Part shown: piece after piece, positions 1 through 9,053 of the stretch | Layout of the letters: every line of letters starts with the position of its first letter | Position numbering within the stretch: the stretch's first letter is position 1 | Source of the DNA: Arcobacter sp. CECT 8986 | GTDB taxonomy: Bacteria > Campylobacterota > Campylobacteria > Campylobacterales > Arcobacteraceae | Assembly (NCBI RefSeq): GCF_004116725.1 | Contig: NZ_PDKG01000004.1 | Span: 203,615 to 267,614, forward strand | Reading direction: 5' to 3' | DNA length: 64,000 bases | The notes under the pieces: model-generated | Seen by the model: only the letters and a program-made list of their open reading frames with translations | Database searches by the model: none | What the model was told of the DNA's origin: nothing | Made by a program: the position numbers and the translations under genes

Positions 1-587
1 TGGAAAAAATGAGAAATAATTCTCAAACACTATCAAATGAAGTTACAACTGGTGAAAAACTAGCTGCTAATACATCAAATGCAATGGATGAGATAAACGA
101 ACAAACACAAGCAATTGCAGAAGCTATTACAATAATTGACCAAATTGCTTTCCAAACAAATATTCTTTCACTAAATGCAGCAGTTGAAGCAGCAACGGCT
201 GGTGAAGCTGGAAAAGGATTTGCAGTTGTAGCAGCTGAAGTTAGAAATCTTGCTAATAGAAGTGGTGAAGCAGCAAATCAGATTAAAGCAATTGTAGAAA
301 ATGCAACAATAAAATCAAATGAAGGTAAAGAAATATCTGCTCAAATGATTGAAGGTTATGAAAAACTAAGAGAAAATATAAAAGAGACAACTGAAATTAT
401 AAGTCAAGTAACAAGCACGGCAAATGAGCAATTAAAAGGAATTGAACAAATAAACCATGCAGTTAATGACTTAGATAAAATAACTCAAAATAATGCAAAT
501 GTTGCAAGACAAGCATCAGATATTTCTAAAAATACAAATAAAATTGCCAATTTAATAGTTGACGAAGCTCAAAAAGCAAAATTTTAA
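1..587 (+). CDS. Methyl-accepting chemotaxis protein, C-terminal signalling end (5' end outside window)
   Basis: This is the cytoplasmic signalling tip of a chemoreceptor, which passes ligand signals to CheW and CheA. The reading frame is open back to base 1, so the sensor, membrane and HAMP parts lie outside the window. The visible part carries the conserved hairpin ([17 protein letters not shown], then [15 protein letters not shown]), flanked by long heptad-patterned helices rich in Ala, Glu, Asn and Lys. The protein ends in KAKF, and no CheR-binding pentapeptide is visible. A hairpin terminator follows directly. The family call is firm. The ligand cannot be inferred from this part. Confidence 0.93.
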   Translation, partial: EKMRNNSQTLSNEVTTGEKLAANTSNAMDEINEQTQAIAEAITIIDQIAFQTNILSLNAAVEAATAGEAGKGFAVVAAEVRNLANRSGEAANQIKAIVENATIKSNEGKEISAQMIEGYEKLRENIKETTEIISQVTSTANEQLKGIEQINHAVNDLDKITQNNANVARQASDISKNTNKIANLIVDEAQKAKF

Positions 588-591
588 TTTA

Positions 592-619
592 GATTAAAAC
601 AGATTTTTCTGTTTTAATC
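592..619 (+). terminator. Hairpin terminator after the chemoreceptor gene
   Basis: A perfect 11-bp stem (GATTAAAACAG at 592-602 pairs with 609-619) closes a six-base loop five bases after the stop codon. The downstream sequence is T-rich but interrupted, so termination is likely rather than certain. Confidence 0.6.
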
Positions 620-674
620 ATTATTCTTTCAATATTTATATAGTAAAATTAAGAAAAATCCAAAGAGAAAAAAA

Positions 675-1229
675 TTGAAACAATATTTGATTACTGATCC
701 AAAGTACTATTCAGATAATACAACACTATTTAGAAAAAATTTAACACGAGTTTTAAAAAATCATCACATTGACATTGCATGCTTTAGAGATAAAATATCA
801 TCTAACTATGAAGAGTTAGCAGAGGTTTTCATAGAAGTATGTAATGAATTTAATATAGAAACAACACTTATTAATTCTCATATTAATTTAGCAAAAAAAT
901 TAAATGCAACAGGTGTTCATTTAACCTCTACACAATTTAATGAAATAAAAGAAGCAAAAGACAATGACCTTTATACAATAATCTCTTGTCATAACTATAC
1001 AGATATAGAAAAAGCTCAAAGTTGCCATGCAAATTGTGTAACTTACTCTCCAATTTTTGAAGTAGCAAATAAAGGTGAACCAAAAGGAATAAATAAATTA
1101 AAAGAGGCAATAAGAATATTTGAAGATATCGATATTATAGCTTTAGGTGGAATAACATCAAATGAGGACTTAAAAAAAGTTGCCCATGCAAAACCATACG
1201 GTTTTGCATCTATTAGATACTTTATATAA
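675..1229 (+). CDS. ThiE/TenI-like thiamine phosphate synthase family protein, degenerate active site
   Basis: A 184-residue protein with the TIM-barrel landmarks of the ThiE/TenI family: FRDK near residue 38 (matching the family R-x-K), GVHL near 83-86, YSPIFE near 124 and ALGGI near 157. It starts at TTG 675 behind a purine-rich AAAGAG. It is shorter than typical ThiE (about 210 residues). The family Asp in IND is Ser here (INS), and the Asp of the HLGQED stretch is missing (HLTSTQ). In ThiE both bind Mg-pyrophosphate. It may therefore be a TenI-like protein without synthase activity. Its end overlaps the convergent addA gene by 8 bases. Confidence 0.7.
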   Translation: MKQYLITDPKYYSDNTTLFRKNLTRVLKNHHIDIACFRDKISSNYEELAEVFIEVCNEFNIETTLINSHINLAKKLNATGVHLTSTQFNEIKEAKDNDLYTIISCHNYTDIEKAQSCHANCVTYSPIFEVANKGEPKGINKLKEAIRIFEDIDIIALGGITSNEDLKKVAHAKPYGFASIRYFI

Positions 1230-3969
1230 CTTCTTTTAAAATAAACTCATTAGGCTTTAAATAGAGTAGAAATCCTTTTACTCTATTTGTTTGCATTATC
1301 TCTTTTATAGCATTTACATAGTTATTTACTTGAACTTCGTGTTCAACCATTTGCTCTTTTGTAGTTTTATAATCAAAAATATAATAATCATCACCCTTTT
1401 GTACAAATAAATCAATAATTTTTATTTCACCATTATATATAATTGATTGTTCACTTGTAAAAGAAGAGTCTTTTATCAAATCTTGAAAAGTTTTATTTTC
1501 TAACATATAAGATATTCTAGTCTCAATTTTTGTAAAATCCTCTTCACTTAGATATTGAGAATATTTATATCTTGCAAAATCTATTGATTTTTTTAAGCTA
1601 TTTGGAGTAAAGTTTGCTAACATTTCTAAGCTATAATGAGTTGCTAAACCAAAATATCTATTATATAAAGAATCTGAATAATCTTTTTCATCATCTTCAT
1701 CTGTTTTTATAATATTATCTTGTTTACCTAAATTTAGTGGAATATAATTTACTTTTTCAGTCTTTTCATAATTAATTGATTTATTAGTACTAGGTAAGAT
1801 ATTTCCTATTGTTAAACTACTTATACTTAAGATATCAAAAACTGAACTTTTTTGTTTTTTAAAGATTATTAAATTCTTTTTTGCTCTTGTTAAAGCAACA
1901 TACAAAATATTTAGTTCATCATCATAAGTCAATGCCTTTTCTTTTTTTAGGGCATTTTTATAGCTCTCATTGTAGTACTCTAAATCTTTTATTTTATAAT
2001 AAATATTTTTTAAAAATACCTCATCATACTCAAAAAGAAGTGAACTTTTATCAACTGTTTTTCTTTTTATTCTATCTAATAATAAAACAGTATGAAACTC
2101 TAAACCTTTTGATTTAAAAATAGTTAAAATCTGAAGTCCCGTTTGTTCACTATTTTCCATAGAGGCTTCTAATTTATCTATTTCAAATACAAAATCAACA
2201 ATTGTTTCAAAACTATAACTCTCTTCTATTAGTTTTATTATATTTTCATCCATAAGATTTAATGTATTTGCAATTGTTTTTATTATTTGTTGTATGTTAT
2301 TTTTATATAAATCAATAGTTAAATTAAGTTCACTTGCAGGAGCTTTTCCTATTAGTGCATTTACATTCTCTTTGTAAATATCCTCTTTAAAATATAGATA
2401 TTTAATCATATTTATAATAGCTTTTACATTCTCTTGATTAATTAATTTTGATGTCATTTCAGTTGTTATTTTTAACTTTGGAAATTTTAAAGTCAAATAT
2501 GAATACAAAGATAATACATCTGAGTTAGTATAAGTTAAAATTGCTATTTCATTACTATTAACACCATTTTGTATTAAAGTTGCTATTTTTGCAGCGATTG
2601 TTTTAAACTTATCATCCTCTTCAATTAAAGCTTCATCTTCTACAACCTCAACATATCCATCTTTATTTATAGATAATTGGTCATGGTACTCATAATTTGT
2701 AAGAGGTGTATATAAAGAGTTTACATAATTTACTATATTTTCACAAGACCTATAATTTGTGTTTAGTACTTCTACTTCAATTAAAGGATTACTATTAGCT
2801 ACATAATCAAATAGTTCTCTTTTTCCACCTCTAAATCTATATATAGATTGTTTTGTATCTCCCACATAAAAGAAAGATTTGAACTTCTCATTACTTCCTG
2901 ATAATATCTCATCAATTAATGGTTGCAATATTTTATACTGTAAAAGTGAAGTATCTTGAAACTCATCAATTAATATATGAGAATACTTAGAATCAAGTCT
3001 AAAATATAAAAACTCTTTATCTATTTTTGTAGTCAATAGTTCATATACTAAGTTTGAAATATCATTAAACTCTAAATAATTTTTGACTTTATTGTATGAG
3101 TTTTTAAAAGCTTTAAATGTATGAAAAAGTTCAAATAGTTTATTTAAAGAGTATGCACTTCTTAATTTATAATATTTTGATAACTCCTCTTTTAATTTAA
3201 AAAAGTGTGAGTTCATTGTATCATCAGCAAACTTTTTAAAATAGTTATAATCATTTGCACTATCTTTTGTAAGCCAAGTTCTTCCTATTAAATCATCAAA
3301 TGTTTCAAAAGCAACTGCATTTTTTGCTGCATTTGAAGCACTACTTGTATTTAATACAATCTCTTTTATTTTAAAAGCATATTTTAAAACTTCTTGCTTT
3401 TGTAATGGTATTAATGAAGATTCAACATTTACTACTTTAATATCTTCATTTTTTTCTAAAAGTAATTTAAATAAATCAAATAATGAATTAAATTTTTTAT
3501 TTTCATACCATGAGAATTCGATTAGTTTTTCAAATTTTTCTAAATCTAATGATTGTAAAAACTTGTAACTTAAAGTATCAATATCATCCTCTTTTATATC
3601 AAAATCATCACTTATTCCAACATATCCACAAAACTCTCTTAATATTTTATTTACAAATTTATCAATTGTAAAAATTGATAGTGTTGCATTTACAAACTTC
3701 TTTACTAATAGATGTTTTTTACCTAATATCTGCTCTTTGGAAAGACCTGATTGAATCTGTATTGCATTTAAATATGCTTCGTCATCTCCCAATGTTTGAA
3801 GTGTTTTATAGATTCTTTCACTCATCTCATTTGCAGCTTTATTTGTAAATGTAAGAGTTAGTATTTCACTTGGATTTGCATCTTTTAATAAAAGAGATAT
3901 ATACCTTACTGTTAGTGCAAAAGTTTTACCACTTCCTGCACTTGCTTTTAATGCTAAAAATTGTTTCAT
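1222..3969 (-). CDS. addA: AddA/RecB-like helicase-nuclease subunit
   Basis: A UvrD-family (SF1) helicase with a C-terminal RecB-type nuclease, expected to form the AddAB double-strand-break resection enzyme that feeds RecA. Visible motifs are Walker A ASAGSGKT right after the start, LTLTFTNKAA, the DEFQDTS Walker B box, GDTKQSIYRFRGG, NYRS, and the nuclease core IFDYKTT followed by QVNNY. The start chosen is ATG 3969 (MKQFLALKAS), because Walker A sits at the extreme N-terminus in this family. An upstream ATG at 4011 with AAGGAAA 13 bases away would add 14 hydrophobic residues. The partner addB lies about 44 kb away near ccoP. Its end overlaps the thiE-like gene. Confidence 0.88.
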   Translation of the reverse strand: MKQFLALKASAGSGKTFALTVRYISLLLKDANPSEILTLTFTNKAANEMSERIYKTLQTLGDDEAYLNAIQIQSGLSKEQILGKKHLLVKKFVNATLSIFTIDKFVNKILREFCGYVGISDDFDIKEDDIDTLSYKFLQSLDLEKFEKLIEFSWYENKKFNSLFDLFKLLLEKNEDIKVVNVESSLIPLQKQEVLKYAFKIKEIVLNTSSASNAAKNAVAFETFDDLIGRTWLTKDSANDYNYFKKFADDTMNSHFFKLKEELSKYYKLRSAYSLNKLFELFHTFKAFKNSYNKVKNYLEFNDISNLVYELLTTKIDKEFLYFRLDSKYSHILIDEFQDTSLLQYKILQPLIDEILSGSNEKFKSFFYVGDTKQSIYRFRGGKRELFDYVANSNPLIEVEVLNTNYRSCENIVNYVNSLYTPLTNYEYHDQLSINKDGYVEVVEDEALIEEDDKFKTIAAKIATLIQNGVNSNEIAILTYTNSDVLSLYSYLTLKFPKLKITTEMTSKLINQENVKAIINMIKYLYFKEDIYKENVNALIGKAPASELNLTIDLYKNNIQQIIKTIANTLNLMDENIIKLIEESYSFETIVDFVFEIDKLEASMENSEQTGLQILTIFKSKGLEFHTVLLLDRIKRKTVDKSSLLFEYDEVFLKNIYYKIKDLEYYNESYKNALKKEKALTYDDELNILYVALTRAKKNLIIFKKQKSSVFDILSISSLTIGNILPSTNKSINYEKTEKVNYIPLNLGKQDNIIKTDEDDEKDYSDSLYNRYFGLATHYSLEMLANFTPNSLKKSIDFARYKYSQYLSEEDFTKIETRISYMLENKTFQDLIKDSSFTSEQSIIYNGEIKIIDLFVQKGDDYYIFDYKTTKEQMVEHEVQVNNYVNAIKEIMQTNRVKGFLLYLKPNEFILKEVI

Positions 3970-4091
3970 AAATGAATGATACAAAAGAATTATTAAAATT
4001 TGCAATGTCATTATTTTTAAGATTTCCTTAGTTTTATTTTATTAATGTTATTATTGTGTTATTATTAAGGTAAAAGATTTGGGGAAATTAT

Positions 4092-5915
4092 ATGCGCACT
4101 AAAAATAAAATTATATTTCTTGTAATATTCATTACATTTTCCATGTTTGTTTTATTAATTGCCAATCTAATTTATAACTTTAGAGATTATGGTGTTAAAA
4201 ATATTGATGATAAAGCACATGTACTTGCTAAAACTATTGAACATTCCTTAACTTCCCAAATGGTTACAGGAGTTATCGAAAATAGAGAACTATTCTTAAG
4301 TCAATTGGAAGATTTACCAAATATTGATAAGATTTGGCTAAGTAGAGGCAAAGATGTTGTTGAGATGTTTGGTATTGGATTTAACAATGAAATAGCAAGA
4401 GACGATATTGATAAAGAGGTTTTAAAAACTGGAAATATAAAAAGAGTAATTAGTGAAAATATTTTTTCAAAAAGTCATTATAGAATTACTATTCCTTATA
4501 AAGCTTCAACTCAAGGTAAAATCAATTGTATGCAATGCCATACAAATGCAAAAGAAGGTGATACTTTAGGTGCAATTACAATTACAATGTCAATTGATGA
4601 TTCTAAAGAAGTAGGTATTACTACTGTTGCTCATGCAGCAATTATTGCTTTAGTATTAATGGTTATTATTATTTTCTTAATTAATATGCTTATCTCTCCA
4701 TTTTTAAGTGTATTTGATGAGATAAAAAGAGTTATGAGTAAAGCACAAGATGGTGATTATTCGCAAAGAATAGATAATCCAGAAGGTAAAGAATCAAAAG
4801 ATGTTGCTTCATGGATTAATGGATTACTTGAAAAATTAGAGAGTTCTTTAGATGCAATGGATTCTAAAATATCAGTTTTCCTAACAGAAAATAGTGTTGA
4901 TGAAGAAGACCATTTAATTAATGTAAAAAATACTGTTGATAGATTATCTGATGTTTATAGATTTAGAAAAACTATCGAGTATGATGATACTCTTGAAGAG
5001 GTATATTCAAGACTTGCACATGTATTTAAAGAACAATTAGGTTTAAAAGATTTCAACTTCTTTGAATCAGATACAATTCACAATAAGATAAATGTAGTGT
5101 ATGTAGAAAATCAATTGTATTGTGATATTACACAAATGGGTTGTAGAGCAGATAGAACAAATACAATAATTGACTCAACACAATTTGAAAATGTATGCTC
5201 TGCATGTACAAAATGTAAAGAGACTAACTATTTTTGTGTTCCTTACTCTATATCTAATGAACTAGATTTAATTGTATCAATTTATACAAATAAAGAGGAA
5301 GAGACAAGAAGAATTAGAGAACTTATTCCATATATTAAGGATTATATTGATACTGCTAAAACAGTTATTGTAAGTAAAAAACTTATGAATATTCTTGAAT
5401 TAAATGCAAGAACTGACCCTTTAACAGGACTTTATAATAGAAAATATTTAGAAGATTCAATTGATAAAATTACAGCACAAGCAACAAGGGCAAACATCAA
5501 ATATGGTGTATTAATGGTAGATATTGACCACTTCAAAAAAGTAAATGATACTTATGGACATGATGTTGGAGATAATGCAATTAAAATAGTTGCTGAAACA
5601 TTAACTGAAAATACAAGAGAGTCAGATATTGTTATTAGATTTGGTGGCGAAGAGTTTATTGTTTTACTTTATAATTGTGACGAGCAAGCAGTTGAAAAAT
5701 TATCTTTAAAAATAAAAGAGGCTTTTGCACTTAAAAAAATACCAGCTGGGAATACAACAATTAGTAAAACTATGAGTGTTGGTACAAGTATGTATCCAAA
5801 AGATAATGACAATGTAAAAAATTGTATTAAATACGCTGACTTAGCTTTATATGAAGCAAAAGAGACAGGAAGAAACAAAGTAGTAGCCTTTCACGAAGAA
5901 TTATTAAAGAAGTAG
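4092..5915 (+). CDS. Membrane diguanylate cyclase with periplasmic c-type haem site, HAMP and Cys-rich sensor domain
   Basis: A 607-residue enzyme that should make cyclic di-GMP. Order seen: membrane segment 7-29; periplasmic domain ending in a covalent haem motif CMQCH (146-150); second membrane segment about 178-200; HAMP; a middle domain (about 290-420) with six cysteines at 344, 351, 369, 372, 375 and 382; and a GGDEF domain from about 435. The active-site loop is GGEEF (518-522), with an RESD inhibitory site (509-512) five residues before it, so it looks catalytic and product-inhibited. GGGGAAA at 4081 gives a good ribosome binding site. The haem motif and Cys cluster suggest redox, oxygen or NO sensing, which is an inference. 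It is transcribed alone and ends in a hairpin. Confidence 0.9.
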   Translation: MRTKNKIIFLVIFITFSMFVLLIANLIYNFRDYGVKNIDDKAHVLAKTIEHSLTSQMVTGVIENRELFLSQLEDLPNIDKIWLSRGKDVVEMFGIGFNNEIARDDIDKEVLKTGNIKRVISENIFSKSHYRITIPYKASTQGKINCMQCHTNAKEGDTLGAITITMSIDDSKEVGITTVAHAAIIALVLMVIIIFLINMLISPFLSVFDEIKRVMSKAQDGDYSQRIDNPEGKESKDVASWINGLLEKLESSLDAMDSKISVFLTENSVDEEDHLINVKNTVDRLSDVYRFRKTIEYDDTLEEVYSRLAHVFKEQLGLKDFNFFESDTIHNKINVVYVENQLYCDITQMGCRADRTNTIIDSTQFENVCSACTKCKETNYFCVPYSISNELDLIVSIYTNKEEETRRIRELIPYIKDYIDTAKTVIVSKKLMNILELNARTDPLTGLYNRKYLEDSIDKITAQATRANIKYGVLMVDIDHFKKVNDTYGHDVGDNAIKIVAETLTENTRESDIVIRFGGEEFIVLLYNCDEQAVEKLSLKIKEAFALKKIPAGNTTISKTMSVGTSMYPKDNDNVKNCIKYADLALYEAKETGRNKVVAFHEELLKK

Positions 5916-5930
5916 ACTCACCTACTTCTT
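5907..5930 (+). terminator. Hairpin overlapping the diguanylate cyclase stop codon
   Basis: A perfect 9-bp stem (AAGAAGTAG at 5907-5915 pairs with 5922-5930) contains the TAG stop in its left arm. The T-run that follows is poor, so it could also protect the 3' end. Confidence 0.5.
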
Positions 5931-5954
5931 CTCACCTATTAAGCATCTTTTAGC

Positions 5955-5960
5955 TATAAT
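5955..5960 (+). promoter_or_regulatory. Promoter -10 box for argB-thrC
   Basis: TATAAT preceded by TTTTAGC, the same context as the acpP promoter. It lies 30 bases before the argB start, which has AGGAAA as ribosome binding site. Confidence 0.65.
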
Positions 5961-5990
5961 GCACATCTTAAAATAATCCTAGGAAATATT

Positions 5991-6893
5991 ATGCATAAAA
6001 AACAACATAAAGTTCAAGTGTTGCTGGATGCAATACCTCATATTAAAAAATTTTATGGAAAAACAATAGTTATTAAATATGGTGGTTCTGCACAAACTAG
6101 TCCTGATTTACAAGCAAAATTTGCAGAAGATATAGTATTATTAAAATTAGTAGGTATGAATCCAATCATTGTTCATGGTGGTGGAGCTAAAATCTCTGAT
6201 CTTCTAGAAAAGTTAGGAATACCAACTGAATTTGTAAATGGGCATAGAGTAACAAGTCAAGAAACTATGAGAATTGTTGAGATGGTTCTTAGTGGTGATA
6301 TAAATAAAAATATCACTTCATTACTAAATCACCATGGCGCAAAAGCTATTGGTATTTCAGGTAAAGATTCATCAATAATAAATGCAAAACCTAAAGAAGA
6401 TGGGAAATTTGGTTTTACAGGTGTTGTTACAAAAGTAAACGGTGAACTTATTAACAACCTAGTAAAACAAGGTTATATTCCAGTAATCGCACCAATTGCA
6501 GATAGTGATAAACCAAACCATCCAGGATATAATATAAATGCAGATGTTGCAGCAAGTAAAGTTGCAATTGCAGTAAATGCCCAAAAAGTACTTTTCCTAA
6601 CAGATACAAAAGGTGTACTTGATAAAGAGGGAAATCTACTTAATTCATTAGATAAAGAAGATGTTGAGAATCTAAAAGAAGATGGAACAATTGCAGGTGG
6701 AATGATTCCTAAAGTTGATTCTTGTATTGATGCTATTTATAATGGAGTGAATAAAGCACACATTATTGATGGTAGAGTTGAACACTCAATTTTACTAGAG
6801 CTTTTTACTAGTGATGGTGTTGGTACTCAATTTCTTAGAAAAGATGGGAAAAACAACGGAATTGACATAGAAAAATTATTAAAAGAAATATAG
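5991..6893 (+). CDS. argB: Acetylglutamate kinase
   Basis: Phosphorylates N-acetylglutamate, the second step of arginine synthesis. The 300-residue protein carries the amino acid kinase core: K29-YGGSA for phosphate binding, IVHGGG near 61-66, GHRVT, and NINAD near 177. The extra N-terminal helix of about 20 residues before the core is the feature that marks arginine-inhibited hexameric forms in this family, so feedback control by arginine is likely (inference). It is followed 11 bases later by thrC, probably in one transcript. Confidence 0.95.
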   Translation: MHKKQHKVQVLLDAIPHIKKFYGKTIVIKYGGSAQTSPDLQAKFAEDIVLLKLVGMNPIIVHGGGAKISDLLEKLGIPTEFVNGHRVTSQETMRIVEMVLSGDINKNITSLLNHHGAKAIGISGKDSSIINAKPKEDGKFGFTGVVTKVNGELINNLVKQGYIPVIAPIADSDKPNHPGYNINADVAASKVAIAVNAQKVLFLTDTKGVLDKEGNLLNSLDKEDVENLKEDGTIAGGMIPKVDSCIDAIYNGVNKAHIIDGRVEHSILLELFTSDGVGTQFLRKDGKNNGIDIEKLLKEI

Positions 6894-6904
6894 AGGGAAA
6901 TTTA

Positions 6905-8386
6905 ATGAATTTTATAGAAACAAGAGGAAATGATGGTGTTAAACCTTCAGAAGTAAGTTTTAGTGAAGCAATACTAAATCCTAGTGCTTCATTTGGAGGT
7001 TTATATGTTCCAAAAGAGTTACCTAAATTAGAAGAAAACTTTATTCAAAAACATTTAGATAAAAACTACAAAAAACTTGCATATGATATTTTAAAAGCTT
7101 TTGAAATTGATATAAGTGATGAAGATATTGATGATGCGTTATCTTTATATGATAATTTTGATGATGCTAAAAATCCATGCCCAGTTGTAAAAGTAAAAGA
7201 AGATTTATTTGTACATGAGCAATATCATGGACCAACAAGAGCATTTAAAGATATGGCATTACAACCTTTTGGATCAATTTTAAGTTCAATTGCAAAAAAA
7301 AGAGATGAGAAATATCTAATTTTAGCAGCAACAAGTGGTGACACAGGTCCAGCTGCACTAAATACTTTCAAAAACAAAGAGAATATAAAGATAGCTTGTA
7401 TGTATCCAGATGGTGGAACTTCAGATGTACAAAGATTGCAAATGGTTTGCGAAGATGGAGAAAATCAAAAAGTTATTGGAATAAAAGGTAACTTTGATGA
7501 TGCTCAAACTGCGTTAAAAAATCTTTTAAACTCACAATCTTTTAAAAAAGAGTTAGAAAATGATGGAATAAAACTAAGTGCAGCAAACTCTGTTAACTTT
7601 GGTAGAATTATTTTCCAAATAATATATCACTTCCACTCTTACTTAGAGTTAATTAGACAAAATGAGATTAAAAACAATGATAAAATTTATTTAGTAGTTC
7701 CAAGTGGGAATTTTGGTAACGTACTTGGTGCTTACTATGCTAAGAAAATGGGGTTACCAATCGAAAAGCTTCTTGTTGCATCTAATGAAAATAATATCTT
7801 AACAGAATGGATAAATACAGGTGTATATGATATTAGAGATAAGCAACTAGTTCTTACTAAATCTCCTGCAATGGATATATTAAAATCTTCAAATATCGAA
7901 AGAGTTATGTATGATTTATTCGGTGCAAAAAGAACTAAAGAACTTTTTGATGATTTAGCAAAAGATAATATTTTTACATTAACAAATGAAGAAAAACAAC
8001 TACTTCAATCTGAATTTTCAGCTATAAACTCAGATGATAGTTATGGCGCTGTAAAAATTAAAGAGTTTTTAGATAATGGTTACTTAATGGACCCACATAC
8101 GGCTACTTGTCTAAAAGCGTATGAAAATTTAAAAGAAAAAGATTTAAAAACAGTAATTTACTCTACTGCTGAATGGACAAAATTCTCACCAACTGTATTA
8201 AATGCATTAAGACAAGATGATACAAAATATAGTGATAAAGAGGCTTTAGAAGAGATTGCATATAAATATAATGCAATTTTACCAAACAACATTAAAAAGT
8301 TATTTACTTCAGAAATTATTCACAACACTATCATAAACAAAGAAAACATTGAAGAAGAGATTGTAAAATTTATTAGAGAGAAATAA
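6905..8386 (+). CDS. thrC: Threonine synthase
   Basis: A PLP enzyme converting O-phosphohomoserine to threonine. The 493-residue protein is of the long proteobacterial type. It shows the N-terminal MNFIETRGNDG signature, the PLP lysine in TRAFKDMALQPFG (K115), ATSGDTGPAA and the phosphate-binding VPSGNFGN. GAGGGAAA precedes the ATG. It sits 11 bases after argB. Its substrate-producing kinase thrB lies at 34526-35407, so the threonine branch is split across the window. A perfect hairpin covers the stop codon. Confidence 0.95.
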   Translation: MNFIETRGNDGVKPSEVSFSEAILNPSASFGGLYVPKELPKLEENFIQKHLDKNYKKLAYDILKAFEIDISDEDIDDALSLYDNFDDAKNPCPVVKVKEDLFVHEQYHGPTRAFKDMALQPFGSILSSIAKKRDEKYLILAATSGDTGPAALNTFKNKENIKIACMYPDGGTSDVQRLQMVCEDGENQKVIGIKGNFDDAQTALKNLLNSQSFKKELENDGIKLSAANSVNFGRIIFQIIYHFHSYLELIRQNEIKNNDKIYLVVPSGNFGNVLGAYYAKKMGLPIEKLLVASNENNILTEWINTGVYDIRDKQLVLTKSPAMDILKSSNIERVMYDLFGAKRTKELFDDLAKDNIFTLTNEEKQLLQSEFSAINSDDSYGAVKIKEFLDNGYLMDPHTATCLKAYENLKEKDLKTVIYSTAEWTKFSPTVLNALRQDDTKYSDKEALEEIAYKYNAILPNNIKKLFTSEIIHNTIINKENIEEEIVKFIREK

Positions 8387-8398
8387 CCTCTCTAATAA
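8370..8398 (+). terminator. Hairpin overlapping the thrC stop codon
   Basis: A perfect 11-bp stem (TTATTAGAGAG at 8370-8380 pairs with 8388-8398) has the TAA stop in its seven-base loop. It ends the argB-thrC unit. The following bases are not a clean T-run. Confidence 0.55.
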
Positions 8399-8440
8399 CA
8401 AAATCTTATATTTTGATGTATCTATTTTTCTCATATGTGG

Positions 8441-8509
8441 CACAAAATGACACAAAAGTGAACTTTATTGACTTATGTCATAGCAATTTAAGAAAATTCT
8501 CAATATAAT
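8441..8509 (+). promoter_or_regulatory. petABC promoter with tandem half-sites
   Basis: TATAAT at 8504-8509 gives a plausible -10 box 33 bases before petA. Upstream are CACAAAA repeated at 8441 and 8451, and TGAC, TGAA and TGAC at 8448, 8459 and 8469. Spacing near one helical turn suggests a tandem-binding activator, but no regulator can be named from the sequence. Confidence 0.5.
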
Positions 8510-8541
8510 AGCTAGATTTTATTTTAAAATAAGGAAGATAT

Positions 8542-9042
8542 ATGTCTAACGAAACAAATAGACGAGATTTTCTTGGGTATACATTTGCTGCAGTTGCTGC
8601 AGTTGGTGGTGCTGCTTCTTTAGTTGGAATGAAGAAAGCATGGGATCCACTTCCAAGTGTATTATCTAGCGGATTTACTGAATTTGATTTAAGTACAGTA
8701 AAAGCTGGTCATCCAAGTACAATCATGTGGAGAGGAAAACCCGTATTTATACTTAAAAAAACTGCTGATATGCAACCTAATAAAAGAGACTTAATTATTA
8801 ACGGTGATAGATATACAATTGCAATTGGATTATGTACTCACCTAGGATGTATTCCTGCTTGGAAAAAAACAAAATGGAAATGTCCATGTCACGGTGGCGA
8901 GTTCAATGCCAGCGGTGAAGAAATTTTTGGTCCACCACCAAGACCTCTTGACTTACCTCCATTTAGTATTTCTGGTACTAAAATTGTTCTAGGTGAAGAA
9001 GGTCCTGAGTATAAAAAAATCGCTGCTGCGATTAAGGCATAA
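8542..9042 (+). CDS. petA: Rieske iron-sulfur subunit of the cytochrome bc1 complex
   Basis: Takes electrons from quinol and passes them to the cytochrome c subunit. The 166-residue protein has a twin-arginine start (NRRDF at 6-10) followed by a hydrophobic anchor, then the 2Fe-2S ligand boxes C98-T-H100-LGC103 and C114-P-C116-H117-GG. C103 and C116 are positioned for the stabilising disulfide. AAGGAAG precedes the ATG. petB begins 11 bases after the stop. Confidence 0.96.
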   Translation: MSNETNRRDFLGYTFAAVAAVGGAASLVGMKKAWDPLPSVLSSGFTEFDLSTVKAGHPSTIMWRGKPVFILKKTADMQPNKRDLIINGDRYTIAIGLCTHLGCIPAWKKTKWKCPCHGGEFNASGEEIFGPPPRPLDLPPFSISGTKIVLGEEGPEYKKIAAAIKA

Positions 9043-9053
9043 GGAGTTAAGCA

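Noticed and set aside
8436..8456. TGGCAC upstream of petA as a sigma-54 promoter
   Set aside because: The matching TTGCA-type -12 element at the right spacing is absent, and a standard TATAAT lies downstream.
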